This document shows, one piece after another, positions 9,051-18,406 of a stretch of 64,000 nucleotides of DNA. The notes beneath the pieces were generated by a model that had not been told where the DNA came from, ran no database searches, and saw nothing but the letters and a program-made list of their open reading frames with translations. The position numbers and the translations under genes are program-made. The stretch spans positions 52,219 to 116,218 of the forward strand of contig CANMJA010000009.1 in assembly GCA_947498055.1 (NCBI GenBank). Direction: 5' to 3'. Numbering within the stretch: the stretch's first letter is position 1; each line of letters starts with the position of its first letter. Origin of the DNA: an uncultured Tenacibaculum sp. (GTDB lineage: Bacteria; Bacteroidota; Bacteroidia; Flavobacteriales; Flavobacteriaceae).

Positions 9051-9983
9051 TTAACCTTCCTTATTATCAATTAAATCAGGTCTAAAATCGTTCATGATAG
9101 ATAAATCTTTCATTTTAGCATACTCATAACCTTGCTTCCACCACCCACTCATTTGTTTTTTATCAAAAATTAAAGAATTAGTAGTTAAAACAGTAGGTGT
9201 GTAATATAAATTTAATTGTACATCTTGGTATTTTGCAGATAATTTACCAATAGTAACATTGTGTTTTTCTACATGCTCTAACATAAAACTAAAAACATCT
9301 AACATTAATGAAAAAGGATTTTTAGAAGGCATTCTATTTATTTGATTCACTTCCGTTTCTAAAATAATAGCATCTACTTCTTTAGCTCCTCTTTCAATGG
9401 CCTCTCTAATAGGTACTAGACAACCAAAGCCTCCATCTGCATACTGACAATTATTTTTTTCTAACAAACTCATAAAAGGTACATAATTACACGAACCCCA
9501 AATCCAATCACAAAAATCTTCATAACTACACTCAGATATCGCTTTATATTCAATTCTATTTGCTGTTAAATTAGAAATAGTTACTACTACTTCTTTATTA
9601 CGTTCGCGAATAATCTCATACATTTTTGGAGTTACATTGGCACGAATTAGCTTTCTTAAATTTTTACTTTCTCCAAACGTTTTTCTTCCATTTAATAAAT
9701 TCCAAAAAGTATTTCTATGACGTATAGAAATTACTTTAACACCATGAACTTTTCTAATTTTAAAAGGATTGTTACTAAAAATACTTTTCTGATTTACATT
9801 CGTATACAACATTTTAAGTTCATCAATCATACCCACAGCTAAGTGAGATACCATCAAACTTCCTGTAGAAGTACCTAAAAACAAATCATACTCCTTCTTT
9901 TTTTCTTTCATTAAAAATTCAACAACACCACCGCCAAACGCTCCTTTACTACCTCCTCCAGAAATGACTAATGCTTTTTTCAT
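9051..9983 (-). CDS. Patatin-like phospholipase family protein
   Basis: 310 residues. The oxyanion loop GGGSKGAFGGG is at about 9-19, the nucleophile elbow GTSTG has Ser39, and the second member of the Ser-Asp dyad is Asp183 in ADGGFG. No signal peptide precedes the patatin domain, so the protein is probably cytoplasmic or membrane-associated. Its substrate, phospholipid or other acyl ester, is unknown. The stop codon directly abuts the heptamer repeats of element A, so its transcript reads into that element. It is divergent from the YCF48-like gene with 40 nt between starts. Confidence 0.9.
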   Translation of the reverse strand: MKKALVISGGGSKGAFGGGVVEFLMKEKKKEYDLFLGTSTGSLMVSHLAVGMIDELKMLYTNVNQKSIFSNNPFKIRKVHGVKVISIRHRNTFWNLLNGRKTFGESKNLRKLIRANVTPKMYEIIRERNKEVVVTISNLTANRIEYKAISECSYEDFCDWIWGSCNYVPFMSLLEKNNCQYADGGFGCLVPIREAIERGAKEVDAIILETEVNQINRMPSKNPFSLMLDVFSFMLEHVEKHNVTIGKLSAKYQDVQLNLYYTPTVLTTNSLIFDKKQMSGWWKQGYEYAKMKDLSIMNDFRPDLIDNKEG

Positions 9984-10023
9984 CGAAATTTACCTATTTT
10001 AGTTTTGTAAAAGTATCAAAAAT

Positions 10024-11106
10024 ATGAAACCATTTTCCATTATACTACTTCTCCTGCTATTATTATCTGCTTGTAAACAAGAATACACTCCACGAAATAT
10101 CAGTCGTGTAAACATTGAAGAGTTTACGATTGATAGTACGAGTATTAGAGCTATTAAAGTTTTTAATGAACATACAATGTATTATGCAGGTTCTAACGGA
10201 ATTATAGGTATGACTACAGATGGTGGTAAAAATTGGGGGAAATTAATTATCAAAAGTCCTACAAATAAAAAACCTGCTTTTAGAAGTTTAGCCTACAATA
10301 ACAAAAATCTTTTTGCGCTTTCTATCGGAAACCCTGCACTTTTATATAAAATTCCTTTGCATAGAACTAAAAAGGATAGTATCAAAAATTTCACAGATTG
10401 GTTTTATAAATTAATATATCAAGAACATCATGAAAAAGTTTTTTATGATAGCATGCAATTTTTTGACAATGGAAAAGACGGTATTGCTATAGGCGACCCA
10501 ACAGAAAACTGTCCTTCTATTATTATTACCAAAGATGGTGGAAATACATGGAAAAAAATCCCTTGTTCTCAATTGCCAAAGTTTAAGGAAGGAGAAGCTT
10601 TTTTTGCCGCTAGTAATACTAATATTAAAATAATTGAAGACATTGTTTGGATAGCATCTGGAGGTAAAAAATCGCGTATATTAAAATCGACGGATAAAGG
10701 AAAAACTTGGAAAATATATGATACTCCTATCATTCAAGGAAACGGCCCCCAAGGAATGTATTCTATCGATTTTCACACTAAAAATAACGGAATTGCTATT
10801 GGGGGAGATTATTCTAATGCAGAAGATAATTGTAAAAATAAAGCGATTACAAATGACGGTGGTAAAACATGGAACATTGTTTCTGATAACGTGCCTCCAA
10901 ATTATAAAAGCTGCGTTCAATACGTTCCTAACACCAACGGAAAAGAAGTTTTTGCTGTCGGAAAAACAGGCATTTCTTTTTCGAATGATGGAGGTATTAC
11001 TTGGAAAGAAGTGTCAGACCAATCATTTTATACCATCCAATTTGTAAACAGAAATGTAGCTTGGTTATCTGGCAACGAAAAAGTAGCCAAATTATCTATT
11101 CCTTAA
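10024..11106 (+). CDS. YCF48-like beta-propeller lipoprotein
   Basis: 360 residues with a lipoprotein signal (LLLLLLSAC, Cys near 17). Five Asp-box/BNR motifs are spread through the chain: TDGGKNWG, KDGGNTWK, TDKGKTWK, NDGGKTWN and NDGGITWK. This is the arrangement of the photosystem-II-stability-factor (YCF48/HCF136-like) beta-propeller, which occurs widely in non-photosynthetic Bacteroidota as an exported protein of unknown role. A TAGTTTTG box at 10001-10008 lies 16 nt before the ATG and may be its -7 element. Confidence 0.82.
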   Translation: MKPFSIILLLLLLLSACKQEYTPRNISRVNIEEFTIDSTSIRAIKVFNEHTMYYAGSNGIIGMTTDGGKNWGKLIIKSPTNKKPAFRSLAYNNKNLFALSIGNPALLYKIPLHRTKKDSIKNFTDWFYKLIYQEHHEKVFYDSMQFFDNGKDGIAIGDPTENCPSIIITKDGGNTWKKIPCSQLPKFKEGEAFFAASNTNIKIIEDIVWIASGGKKSRILKSTDKGKTWKIYDTPIIQGNGPQGMYSIDFHTKNNGIAIGGDYSNAEDNCKNKAITNDGGKTWNIVSDNVPPNYKSCVQYVPNTNGKEVFAVGKTGISFSNDGGITWKEVSDQSFYTIQFVNRNVAWLSGNEKVAKLSIP

Positions 11107-11130
11107 ATCTTAATTTTATGTTAAAGGAAA

Positions 11131-11159
11131 TTGATTGTCAATTATAATGAATACTTTTA
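11131..11159 (+). promoter_or_regulatory. Candidate promoter of the amidohydrolase pair
   Basis: TTG at 11131-11133, an 18-nt spacer, and TACTTTTA at 11152-11159 match the Bacteroidota consensus at all but the last base of TANNTTTG. The ATG follows 29 nt after the box. Confidence 0.5.
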
Positions 11160-11187
11160 GACGTTAATTCAATCAATCAACTTTATA

Positions 11188-14133
11188 ATGAAAAAAATAA
11201 TACTACTACTGCTCTTGTGCGTTTCGGTAGGATATTCTCAAGAATACTTTCCTACAAATACAGGAGTAAAAACAACGAAGAACACTACTATAGCTTTTAC
11301 AAATGCTACTGTTTTTGTTACTCCCAATAATCGTATTAAAAACGCCACTTTACTTATTAAAGATGGTAAAGTTTTACAAGTAGGAAAAAATGTTACTATT
11401 CCTAAAAACGCAAAAATTATAGATGTAAAAGATAAATTTATATATCCTTCTTTTATTGATGTATATTCTAGCTTTGGAATTGCTCCTGTTAAAAGAAATC
11501 AAAATTTTGGCAGATCTCCACAATACGACGCTTCTAGAAAAGGGTATTATTGGAACGATCATATTCGACCTGAAACAAATCCTATTTCAGAATTTAAATT
11601 CGATGCTAAAAAGGCAAAAGAATTAATCAATGCCGGATTCGGAGTTGTGAATACACATGCAGAAGATGGCATTATGCAAGGAAATGGTTTTTTGGTTTCT
11701 TTAAATGAAAATTCTAGTAACGCATACCGCATACTAAGTCAAGAAACTACCAATCATTTATCTTTTTCAAAAAGTAAAAAATCAAGTCAAAACTACCCTA
11801 CTTCTAAAATGGGTGCAATGGCTTTATTAAGACAAACTTATTTAGATGCAGATTGGTATGCTAAAGGAAATGCAAAAAATAACGATTTATCTTTAGAGGC
11901 TTTAAATAAGAAAAAAAGATTGCCTCAAATTTTTAATGCAGGTAGTTATTTGGATGTATTACGTGCCGATAAAATTGGAGACGAGTTTGGTATTCAATAC
12001 ACAATTCTTGGAGGTGGTGATGAATTTGAGCGTATTAATGCCATTAAAAAAACAAACGCTACTTTTATTTTACCTATTAATTTTAGAAAAGCATACGATG
12101 TTAGCAATGAATTTTTAACGGAAGTAATTTCTTTAAGAGATATGCGTAAATGGAATCAAGAACCTGCAAATCCATCTATATTTGCTAAAAACGGAATCTC
12201 ATTTGCTTTTACTACACACCAATTAAAATCACCTAAAGATTTTAGCAAAAACTTACAAAAAGCAATTAAATATGGTTTAAGTAAAACAAAAGCTTTAGAG
12301 GCATTAACAACTGTACCTGCAAACATTATTGGTAATTCTAAAATTGGAAATTTAAACAATGGAAGTTATGCTAACTTTTTAATTACTTCTGGCGATCTTT
12401 TTGATAAAAAAACAACCATTTATGAAAATTGGGTACAAGGAGATAAAAATATTATTAATGATAGTAGTATTAAAGATCTTTCTGGTAATTATTATTTACT
12501 TGTTCAAGGAAAAAAGTACGTTTTAAAAATTAACGGAAAAGGTAGTAAACAAAAAGCAACTGTAAAATTAGATGGTAAAAAATTAAAATCTACTTTTTCT
12601 TTTAAAGATAATTGGATGCAGTTAGCAATTAATAATGGTAGTAATTTTTTACGTTTAACTGGCTTTATTAACGAAACAGATAGAAAAGTGTTTTCTGGAA
12701 CGGGAAAAGATAATTTTAACAACGATCTTACTTGGTCTACAACAGCGGGTGCTGAAGATGCTATGGAAAAGAAACCTGCTTCTAAAAAAATGGTTCCAGA
12801 AGTAGTGCCTGTACATTATCCTAATGTAGGTTTAGGTAATCTTTCAAAGCCGGCACGACAAAATATTCTTATAAAAAATGCTACTGTTTGGACGAGTGAG
12901 AACGACCAAGTATTAACCAATAGCGATGTACTTATTAAAAATGGTAAAATTGCCAAAATAGGTACTAGTTTATCTGGTGGTAGTGCTAAAGTAATTGATG
13001 GTACAGGAAAATTTGTAACTGCTGGTATTATAGATGAACATTCTCATATTGCTACTTCTGCTGTAAATGAATCTGGACATAACTCTACTGCTGAGGTTAC
13101 TATTGAAGATGTAGTAAACCCAGATGATATAAATATTTATAGAAACTTAGCTGGTGGTGTTACTTCTATTCAAATTTTACATGGTTCTGCCAATCCAATT
13201 GGTGGGCGTTCTGCTATTATTAAATTAAAATGGGGAGAAGATGCAGAAAATATGATTTATAAAGATGCTCCTAAGTTTATCAAATTTGCTCTTGGTGAAA
13301 ATGTAAAACAATCGAATTGGGGAGATAGACAAACGATTCGTTTCCCTCAAACCAGAATGGGAGTGGAACAAGTATATATCGACTATTTTCAAAGAGCTAA
13401 AGAATATGATGCGAAGAAAAAAAGTGGAAAACCATATAGAAAGGATATTGAGTTAGAAACATTAGCAGAAATTATTAATAAAAAGCGCTTTATTTCTTGT
13501 CACTCTTATGTACAATCTGAAATTAATATGTTAATGAAAGTAGCAGAACAATTTAATTTTAATGTGAACACTTTTACACATATTTTAGAAGGATATAAAG
13601 TAGCCGATAAAATGAAAAAACATGGTGTTGGTGGTTCTACTTTTGCCGATTGGTGGGGATATAAATATGAAGTTAACGATGCTATTCCGTACAATGCCGC
13701 TATTATGCACAGACAAGGTGTTACTGTAGCTATTAATTCAGATGATGCTGAAATGTCAAGAAGATTAAATCAAGAAGCAGCTAAAACAGTAAAATATGGT
13801 GGTTTAACAGAACAAGAAGCTTGGAGAACTGTTACTATTAATCCTGCTAAATTATTACATTTAGATAATAAAACAGGGAGTATTAAAGTTGGAAAAGATG
13901 CCGATATTGTAGTTTGGAGCGATAATCCTTTATCTATTTATGCCAAACCAGAAAAAACAATTATTGATGGTACTATTTATTTTGATATCGAGAAAAATCA
14001 ACAAAAACGAAATGCTATAAAAGCAGAACGTGCTAAATTGATAGAAATGATGTTACAAGAAAAGATCGGTGGAGCTCCTACACAATCTCCTTCTAAAAAA
14101 GAGCATAAATTATTTCACTGTGATACAGAATAA
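11188..14133 (+). CDS. Exported double-domain amidohydrolase
   Basis: 981 residues with a Sec signal peptide (LLLLLCVSVGYSQ, about 1-18). Two imidazolonepropionase-like amidohydrolase modules occur in tandem. The first (about 30-425) lacks the metal-binding HxH: the equivalent place reads YPSFIDVYSSFG. The second (about 565-965) keeps HSH in IIDEHSHIATS, CHSYVQ, THILEG and the NSDD aspartate, so only it should be catalytic. A linker domain with beta-rich sequence lies between them. The product is a periplasmic hydrolase of unknown substrate; dipeptidase or cyclic-amide activity is possible. The next gene, 19 nt downstream, is a related single-module protein. Confidence 0.85.
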   Translation: MKKIILLLLLCVSVGYSQEYFPTNTGVKTTKNTTIAFTNATVFVTPNNRIKNATLLIKDGKVLQVGKNVTIPKNAKIIDVKDKFIYPSFIDVYSSFGIAPVKRNQNFGRSPQYDASRKGYYWNDHIRPETNPISEFKFDAKKAKELINAGFGVVNTHAEDGIMQGNGFLVSLNENSSNAYRILSQETTNHLSFSKSKKSSQNYPTSKMGAMALLRQTYLDADWYAKGNAKNNDLSLEALNKKKRLPQIFNAGSYLDVLRADKIGDEFGIQYTILGGGDEFERINAIKKTNATFILPINFRKAYDVSNEFLTEVISLRDMRKWNQEPANPSIFAKNGISFAFTTHQLKSPKDFSKNLQKAIKYGLSKTKALEALTTVPANIIGNSKIGNLNNGSYANFLITSGDLFDKKTTIYENWVQGDKNIINDSSIKDLSGNYYLLVQGKKYVLKINGKGSKQKATVKLDGKKLKSTFSFKDNWMQLAINNGSNFLRLTGFINETDRKVFSGTGKDNFNNDLTWSTTAGAEDAMEKKPASKKMVPEVVPVHYPNVGLGNLSKPARQNILIKNATVWTSENDQVLTNSDVLIKNGKIAKIGTSLSGGSAKVIDGTGKFVTAGIIDEHSHIATSAVNESGHNSTAEVTIEDVVNPDDINIYRNLAGGVTSIQILHGSANPIGGRSAIIKLKWGEDAENMIYKDAPKFIKFALGENVKQSNWGDRQTIRFPQTRMGVEQVYIDYFQRAKEYDAKKKSGKPYRKDIELETLAEIINKKRFISCHSYVQSEINMLMKVAEQFNFNVNTFTHILEGYKVADKMKKHGVGGSTFADWWGYKYEVNDAIPYNAAIMHRQGVTVAINSDDAEMSRRLNQEAAKTVKYGGLTEQEAWRTVTINPAKLLHLDNKTGSIKVGKDADIVVWSDNPLSIYAKPEKTIIDGTIYFDIEKNQQKRNAIKAERAKLIEMMLQEKIGGAPTQSPSKKEHKLFHCDTE

Positions 14134-14152
14134 GAATCTAAAACGAAACAAC

Positions 14153-15448
14153 ATGAACAAACAAATAGTATATATAGTACTGAGTTTCTTATTCATTGGA
14201 AATCTTAGTGCACAACAAACACCAGCATCAAAACAAACTACCGATTATTCTATTGTTGGCGCCACAGCTCATATTGGAGATGGTACCGTAATAGAAAATT
14301 CTTTAATTGTATTTTCTAATGGAAAAATAACTTATGCTGGTAAAGCAAGTACGGCTTCACAAAAGGGTACCATTATTAATGCCGCCGGTAAACATGTGTA
14401 TCCTGGCTTAATTGCAGCTAATACTTCTTTAGGACTGGCTGAAATTGATGCTGTTCGTGCTACAAGAGATTTTGATGAAGTTGGTGGTTACTTACCTCAT
14501 ATTAGAAGTATCATAGCCTATAACGCAGAAAGTAAAGTAATAGAAACCATGAGACCAAATGGTGTATTAATGGGGCAAATTACCCCTAGAGGTGGCACTA
14601 TTTCTGGTACTTCTTCTATAGTGCAATTTGATGCTTGGAACTGGGAAGATGCCACTATTAAATTAGACGATGCAATTCATATTAATTGGCCACAAAGTTT
14701 TACTAGAGGACGTTGGTGGTTAGGAGAAGATCCTGCTTTAAAGCCCAATAAAAATTACATGAAATCTGTAAACGAAATAAAAGATTTCTTTAATAATGCT
14801 AAGATTTATCTTAACGGTAAAAGAATGCCAAAAAACCTTCCTTTTGAAGCTTTAAATAATGTAGTTAACGGAACTCAAAAAGTTTTTGTGCATGTTTCTG
14901 GTAAAAAATCGATTGTTGATGTAGTTAACACATTCAATAGTTTAAAAATAAAAAATATAGTGTTGGTAAAAGCAGATGGGGCTCATAAAGTTGCGGAGTT
15001 ATTAAAAAAGAATAGCATTCCTATTATAATAGAAAGAGCACATAGATTACCAAATAGTGAAGATGAAGAGTACGATTTACCATATAGAACTGCTAAAATA
15101 TTAGTAGACAAGGGAATTTTAGTTGGTTTAGGAATGGATGGTAGTATGGAACGCATGAGCACACGAAACTTACCATTTTATGCGGGTACATATGCTGCTT
15201 ACGGATTAGGAAAAGAAGAGGCACTAAAATTAATTACTTCTAACAATGCTAAAATACTAGGAATTAATAATAAAGTTGGTACTTTAGAAGTAGGCAAAGA
15301 TGCTACTCTTTTCATTTCTGAAGGTGATGCTTTAGATATGAGAACAAACATTGTTTCCAATGCTTTTATTCAAGGTAGAAAATTAAGTTTAGAAACGCAT
15401 CAAACCAAACTTTGGAAGCGATACAGTACTAAATATAAAAATCAATAA
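14153..15448 (+). CDS. Exported amidohydrolase-fold protein, probably metal-site deficient
   Basis: 431 residues starting MNKQIVYIVLSFLFIGNLSAQ, a clear Sec signal; an upstream in-frame ATG at 14069 overlaps the previous gene and would bury the signal. The fold follows imidazolonepropionase-like amidohydrolases (KHVYPGLIAANTSLGL, MGQITPRGGTISG, VGTLEVGKDATLFI), but the HxH metal ligands are replaced by ANTS. It may be a non-catalytic partner of the 981-residue protein, since the two are adjacent, co-directional and secreted; that is inference. Confidence 0.83.
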   Translation: MNKQIVYIVLSFLFIGNLSAQQTPASKQTTDYSIVGATAHIGDGTVIENSLIVFSNGKITYAGKASTASQKGTIINAAGKHVYPGLIAANTSLGLAEIDAVRATRDFDEVGGYLPHIRSIIAYNAESKVIETMRPNGVLMGQITPRGGTISGTSSIVQFDAWNWEDATIKLDDAIHINWPQSFTRGRWWLGEDPALKPNKNYMKSVNEIKDFFNNAKIYLNGKRMPKNLPFEALNNVVNGTQKVFVHVSGKKSIVDVVNTFNSLKIKNIVLVKADGAHKVAELLKKNSIPIIIERAHRLPNSEDEEYDLPYRTAKILVDKGILVGLGMDGSMERMSTRNLPFYAGTYAAYGLGKEEALKLITSNNAKILGINNKVGTLEVGKDATLFISEGDALDMRTNIVSNAFIQGRKLSLETHQTKLWKRYSTKYKNQ

Positions 15449-15482
15449 ATTAAAACGTTCTTAAATTTTTATCGTATTTATA

Positions 15483-15520
15483 AAAAATGGTCAGAAAATA
15501 TTCTGATCATTTTTTATTTT
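15483..15520 (+). terminator. Intrinsic terminator after the amidohydrolase operon
   Basis: ATGGTCAGAA (15487-15496) pairs with TTCTGATCAT (15501-15510) with one G-U pair. A run of Ts follows directly (TTTTTATTTT), and As lead in. Confidence 0.8.
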
Positions 15521-15568
15521 ACACTAAGCTTTATAATTATATTATAAAAATAGTTGATTTTTTTAAAA

Positions 15569-15583
15569 TAAGTTGTCAACTTA
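15569..15583. promoter_or_regulatory. 15-bp palindrome, possible operator
   Basis: TAAGTTGTCAACTTA is a perfect palindrome around a central T, 30 nt before the ATG of the Cys/His-rich protein and flanked by AAAATA on the left and AAAATAA on the right. Its place just ahead of a probable metal-uptake operon suggests a regulator site. The regulator is not identified; the sequence does not obviously match a Fur box. Confidence 0.4.
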
Positions 15584-15613
15584 AAATAATTGTTGTTGTT
15601 TTGTTGACTATAT

Positions 15614-15931
15614 ATGATTTTTTTACGTAAATACATATCAATACTTGTAGTAGTTTCTTTACTATCACCTATGGTAGTTCAGTTATTCTGCTGTGAGCAT
15701 GAAGAAGTTGAAGTATGTGTTTCTAAAGACGAGCAGCATTTTCATAAATATGAATCTGAATCTGAATGTGAAACTTGTAAATTTCATGTAAATAATTATA
15801 CACTAAATGAATTACCTTTAATTCCTTTAGTTATTTATAAGGAGATTTCTTCTCCAGAAGCTTTCTTTTACTCTTTAGAAAGTGAATTAGTAATTTCATT
15901 CCGTTTACGAGGACCACCAAACTTAGTTTAG
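15614..15931 (+). CDS. Small Cys/His-rich exported protein
   Basis: 105 residues with an N-terminal hydrophobic signal (ISILVVVSLLSPMVV). It then has FCCEHEE, CVSKDEQHFHKYESE, a CETCKFH pair, and a conserved-looking C-terminus ending RGPPNLV. The Cys and His arrangement fits metal binding in the periplasm. The CC, CxxC and PP pattern resembles the small 'HYC_CC_PP' proteins found before TonB receptors in Bacteroidota; I am not certain of that match. It is 44 nt upstream of the TonB receptor and clearly co-directional. Confidence 0.7.
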   Translation: MIFLRKYISILVVVSLLSPMVVQLFCCEHEEVEVCVSKDEQHFHKYESESECETCKFHVNNYTLNELPLIPLVIYKEISSPEAFFYSLESELVISFRLRGPPNLV

Positions 15932-15975
15932 TTATTTAATTTACATATAAAATAATTCAAACTGAAATTATAATA

Positions 15976-18378
15976 ATGAAATCAAAGAACCTTTTTTTGA
16001 TTTTATTACTAAGTTTTTACACAACATTAGTAATAAGTCAAAATTGTACTAATACTTTTTCTGGAATTGTAGAAGATTTTCACGACAAATCTCCAATTGT
16101 TAATGCAACTATCTATATTAAAAGTCTTAATAAATATACAACTACCGATATAGATGGGAAATTTATCCTTCAAAACATCTGTTCTGGTAAAATAACTGTA
16201 GAGATATCTCATTTGGCTTGTGATACTAAAACTTTACAGATAAATCTTACTAAAAACATTTATAAAATTATTGATTTAGAACACCATATACATGAATTAA
16301 ATGAAGTTAGTTTAAAAGCAAGTTCCGGAAAAAAAACAAAAACATCTCAAGAAACTATCTTGAAAACAAAAACATTAGAACGTTTTAGTGATGCCAATTT
16401 AGGAGATGTTTTAAAAGAAGTATCTGGAGTCTCTTCTATTAATACAGGGAACTCTATTGTAAAACCAGTTATCAATGGCTTACACAGTAGTAGAGTATTA
16501 ACTTCTATTAACGGCGTACGTCTTCAAGATCAAGATTGGGGAATAGAACATGCACCAAATATAGATATTAATGCTGCTAGCAGTATATCTATTATAAAAG
16601 GAGCCAATGCTTTAGAATATGGTGGAGATGCCATTGGTGGAGTTATTGTTTTAAATCCATCAAAAATCATTAAGAAAGACACTCTTTTGGGTAAAACAAT
16701 TATTTCTCAACAAGATAATGGAAGGCTTTTTTCTGTAAACACGAGTTTAAATAAGAACTTTGAAAAAGGTTGGTTTGTAAATGCGCAAACTTCATTTAAA
16801 AGATCTGGTGATTTTAGAACACCAGATTATCATTTAACTAATACAGGTATTAAATCATTTGGAGCAACCTTAACTGGTGGTTTTAAAAGTTTTGAAAAGG
16901 GATTCGATGTTTATTATAGCTACTTAACTAATGAACTAGGAATATTAAGAGCTTCTCATATTGGTACTTCTGGTGATTTAGTAAGAGCAATTAATAATGG
17001 AGTTCCTTTGATTATAGAAGATTTTAGTTACGCAATTAACAATCCGAAACAAGACATTACACACCAAATATTTAAAACAAAACTATACAAACGTTTAAAA
17101 GGTCTTGGTAAGTTTTCAATACAGTATGATTTTCAGCATAACAAGAGATTAGAATTTGATATTAGACGTGGTGATAGATCTTCTAAAGCTGCTGCAAATC
17201 TAACATTAAAAACTCATGTAGTTTCTGCTGATATGAAGTTAGATGCCAACCCTAATAGAATTTATAAAATAGGAATTACTGGTGGATACCAAAATAATTT
17301 TCCTGAATTAACAGGAGTGCGCAGACTAATACCTGATTATGATAAATATAATGTAGGTGCATATTCTATCTTTGAATTTGCTTTTTTTGATCAGAATTTA
17401 ATTTTTAATGCTGGTACTAGATATGATTTTAGCCATATAAACGCAAAGAAGTTTTATCAAAAATCGAGATGGAATTCCTTAAATTACAATCAAGATTTTA
17501 GTAATACTATTATAGAAGAGACCAATTCACAATTTTTAGCAAATCCAAAATTTAATTATCATAATATAGCAGCCTCAGCTGGTATCTCTTATAAATTGAA
17601 TTTAGAAAACTCTCTACTATTTAACTATGGCTTATCAAATAGAGCGCCAAACCCATCTGAATTGTTTAGCGACGGGTTACACCACTCAGCATCTAGAATT
17701 GAATTAGGAAATCTGCGTATTCAACCAGAAACATCTCATAGAGTTTCTGCTTCTTACAAGTATAATACTTCTAAAATAAAAATTTCTTTAGAAACGTTTT
17801 TCAATAAAATTAATGATTTTATTTATCTAGAACCAACTGGTACAGAAACAACTCTTAGAGGTGCTTTTGTAGTATGGGATTATAAACAAATTAATGCTAC
17901 TATCTTAGGAGTAGATGCCGATATTGCTTATGATTTTAATGAAAATTTCCGATTTTCTAATCAATCATCTTTATTAAAAGGGAGAGACTTAACTAATAAT
18001 AGGCCTTTAATTGACATGGCTCCTTTTAAAACAGTGAATACGATACGTTTTCAAAAAGAAAAATGGAATAATTTTTATGCTTCTATAAAAAGTGAGTATA
18101 ATTCTAGACAAAATGAATACCCAAACAATAATTTTTCAGCTTTTATCGCAGAAACACAAACCAATGAATTAGTAGACATTAGCACGCCTCCTAATTCGTA
18201 TCATTTATTAAATTTTTCTTCTGGATTTGATTTCAACATGTCTAAAACAAAAATTGGAATTAATTTCTCTGTAAATAATCTTTTAAATACAAATTATAGA
18301 GATTATTTAAACAGACTCAGATATTTTGGAGATGATTTAGGAAGAAACTTTAAACTTCAAATTAAAATTAACTATTAA
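15976..18378 (+). CDS. TonB-dependent outer-membrane receptor, probably metal uptake
   Basis: 800 residues. A signal peptide (to about residue 21) precedes a carboxypeptidase-regulatory-like domain (about 25-105), a plug (about 120-230, with GLHSSRVLTSINGVR, QDWGIEHAPNID and GGDAIGGVIVLNP), and a 22-strand-type barrel to the C-terminus, which ends in an aromatic-containing strand (FKLQIKINY). The plug text resembles ZnuD-like and other metal-uptake receptors, consistent with the Cys/His protein upstream. No SusD partner is present, which argues against a glycan-uptake SusC. Substrate (Zn, Cu or Fe) is inferred. Confidence 0.88.
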   Translation: MKSKNLFLILLLSFYTTLVISQNCTNTFSGIVEDFHDKSPIVNATIYIKSLNKYTTTDIDGKFILQNICSGKITVEISHLACDTKTLQINLTKNIYKIIDLEHHIHELNEVSLKASSGKKTKTSQETILKTKTLERFSDANLGDVLKEVSGVSSINTGNSIVKPVINGLHSSRVLTSINGVRLQDQDWGIEHAPNIDINAASSISIIKGANALEYGGDAIGGVIVLNPSKIIKKDTLLGKTIISQQDNGRLFSVNTSLNKNFEKGWFVNAQTSFKRSGDFRTPDYHLTNTGIKSFGATLTGGFKSFEKGFDVYYSYLTNELGILRASHIGTSGDLVRAINNGVPLIIEDFSYAINNPKQDITHQIFKTKLYKRLKGLGKFSIQYDFQHNKRLEFDIRRGDRSSKAAANLTLKTHVVSADMKLDANPNRIYKIGITGGYQNNFPELTGVRRLIPDYDKYNVGAYSIFEFAFFDQNLIFNAGTRYDFSHINAKKFYQKSRWNSLNYNQDFSNTIIEETNSQFLANPKFNYHNIAASAGISYKLNLENSLLFNYGLSNRAPNPSELFSDGLHHSASRIELGNLRIQPETSHRVSASYKYNTSKIKISLETFFNKINDFIYLEPTGTETTLRGAFVVWDYKQINATILGVDADIAYDFNENFRFSNQSSLLKGRDLTNNRPLIDMAPFKTVNTIRFQKEKWNNFYASIKSEYNSRQNEYPNNNFSAFIAETQTNELVDISTPPNSYHLLNFSSGFDFNMSKTKIGINFSVNNLLNTNYRDYLNRLRYFGDDLGRNFKLQIKINY

Positions 18379-18406
18379 CACAATTATAAATCTAAATTAA
18401 ACAATT

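Noticed and set aside
10681..10920. Minus-strand and alternative-frame ORFs inside the YCF48-like gene and similar overlaps elsewhere
   Set aside because: They lie antisense or out of frame within well-supported genes and have no domain pattern.
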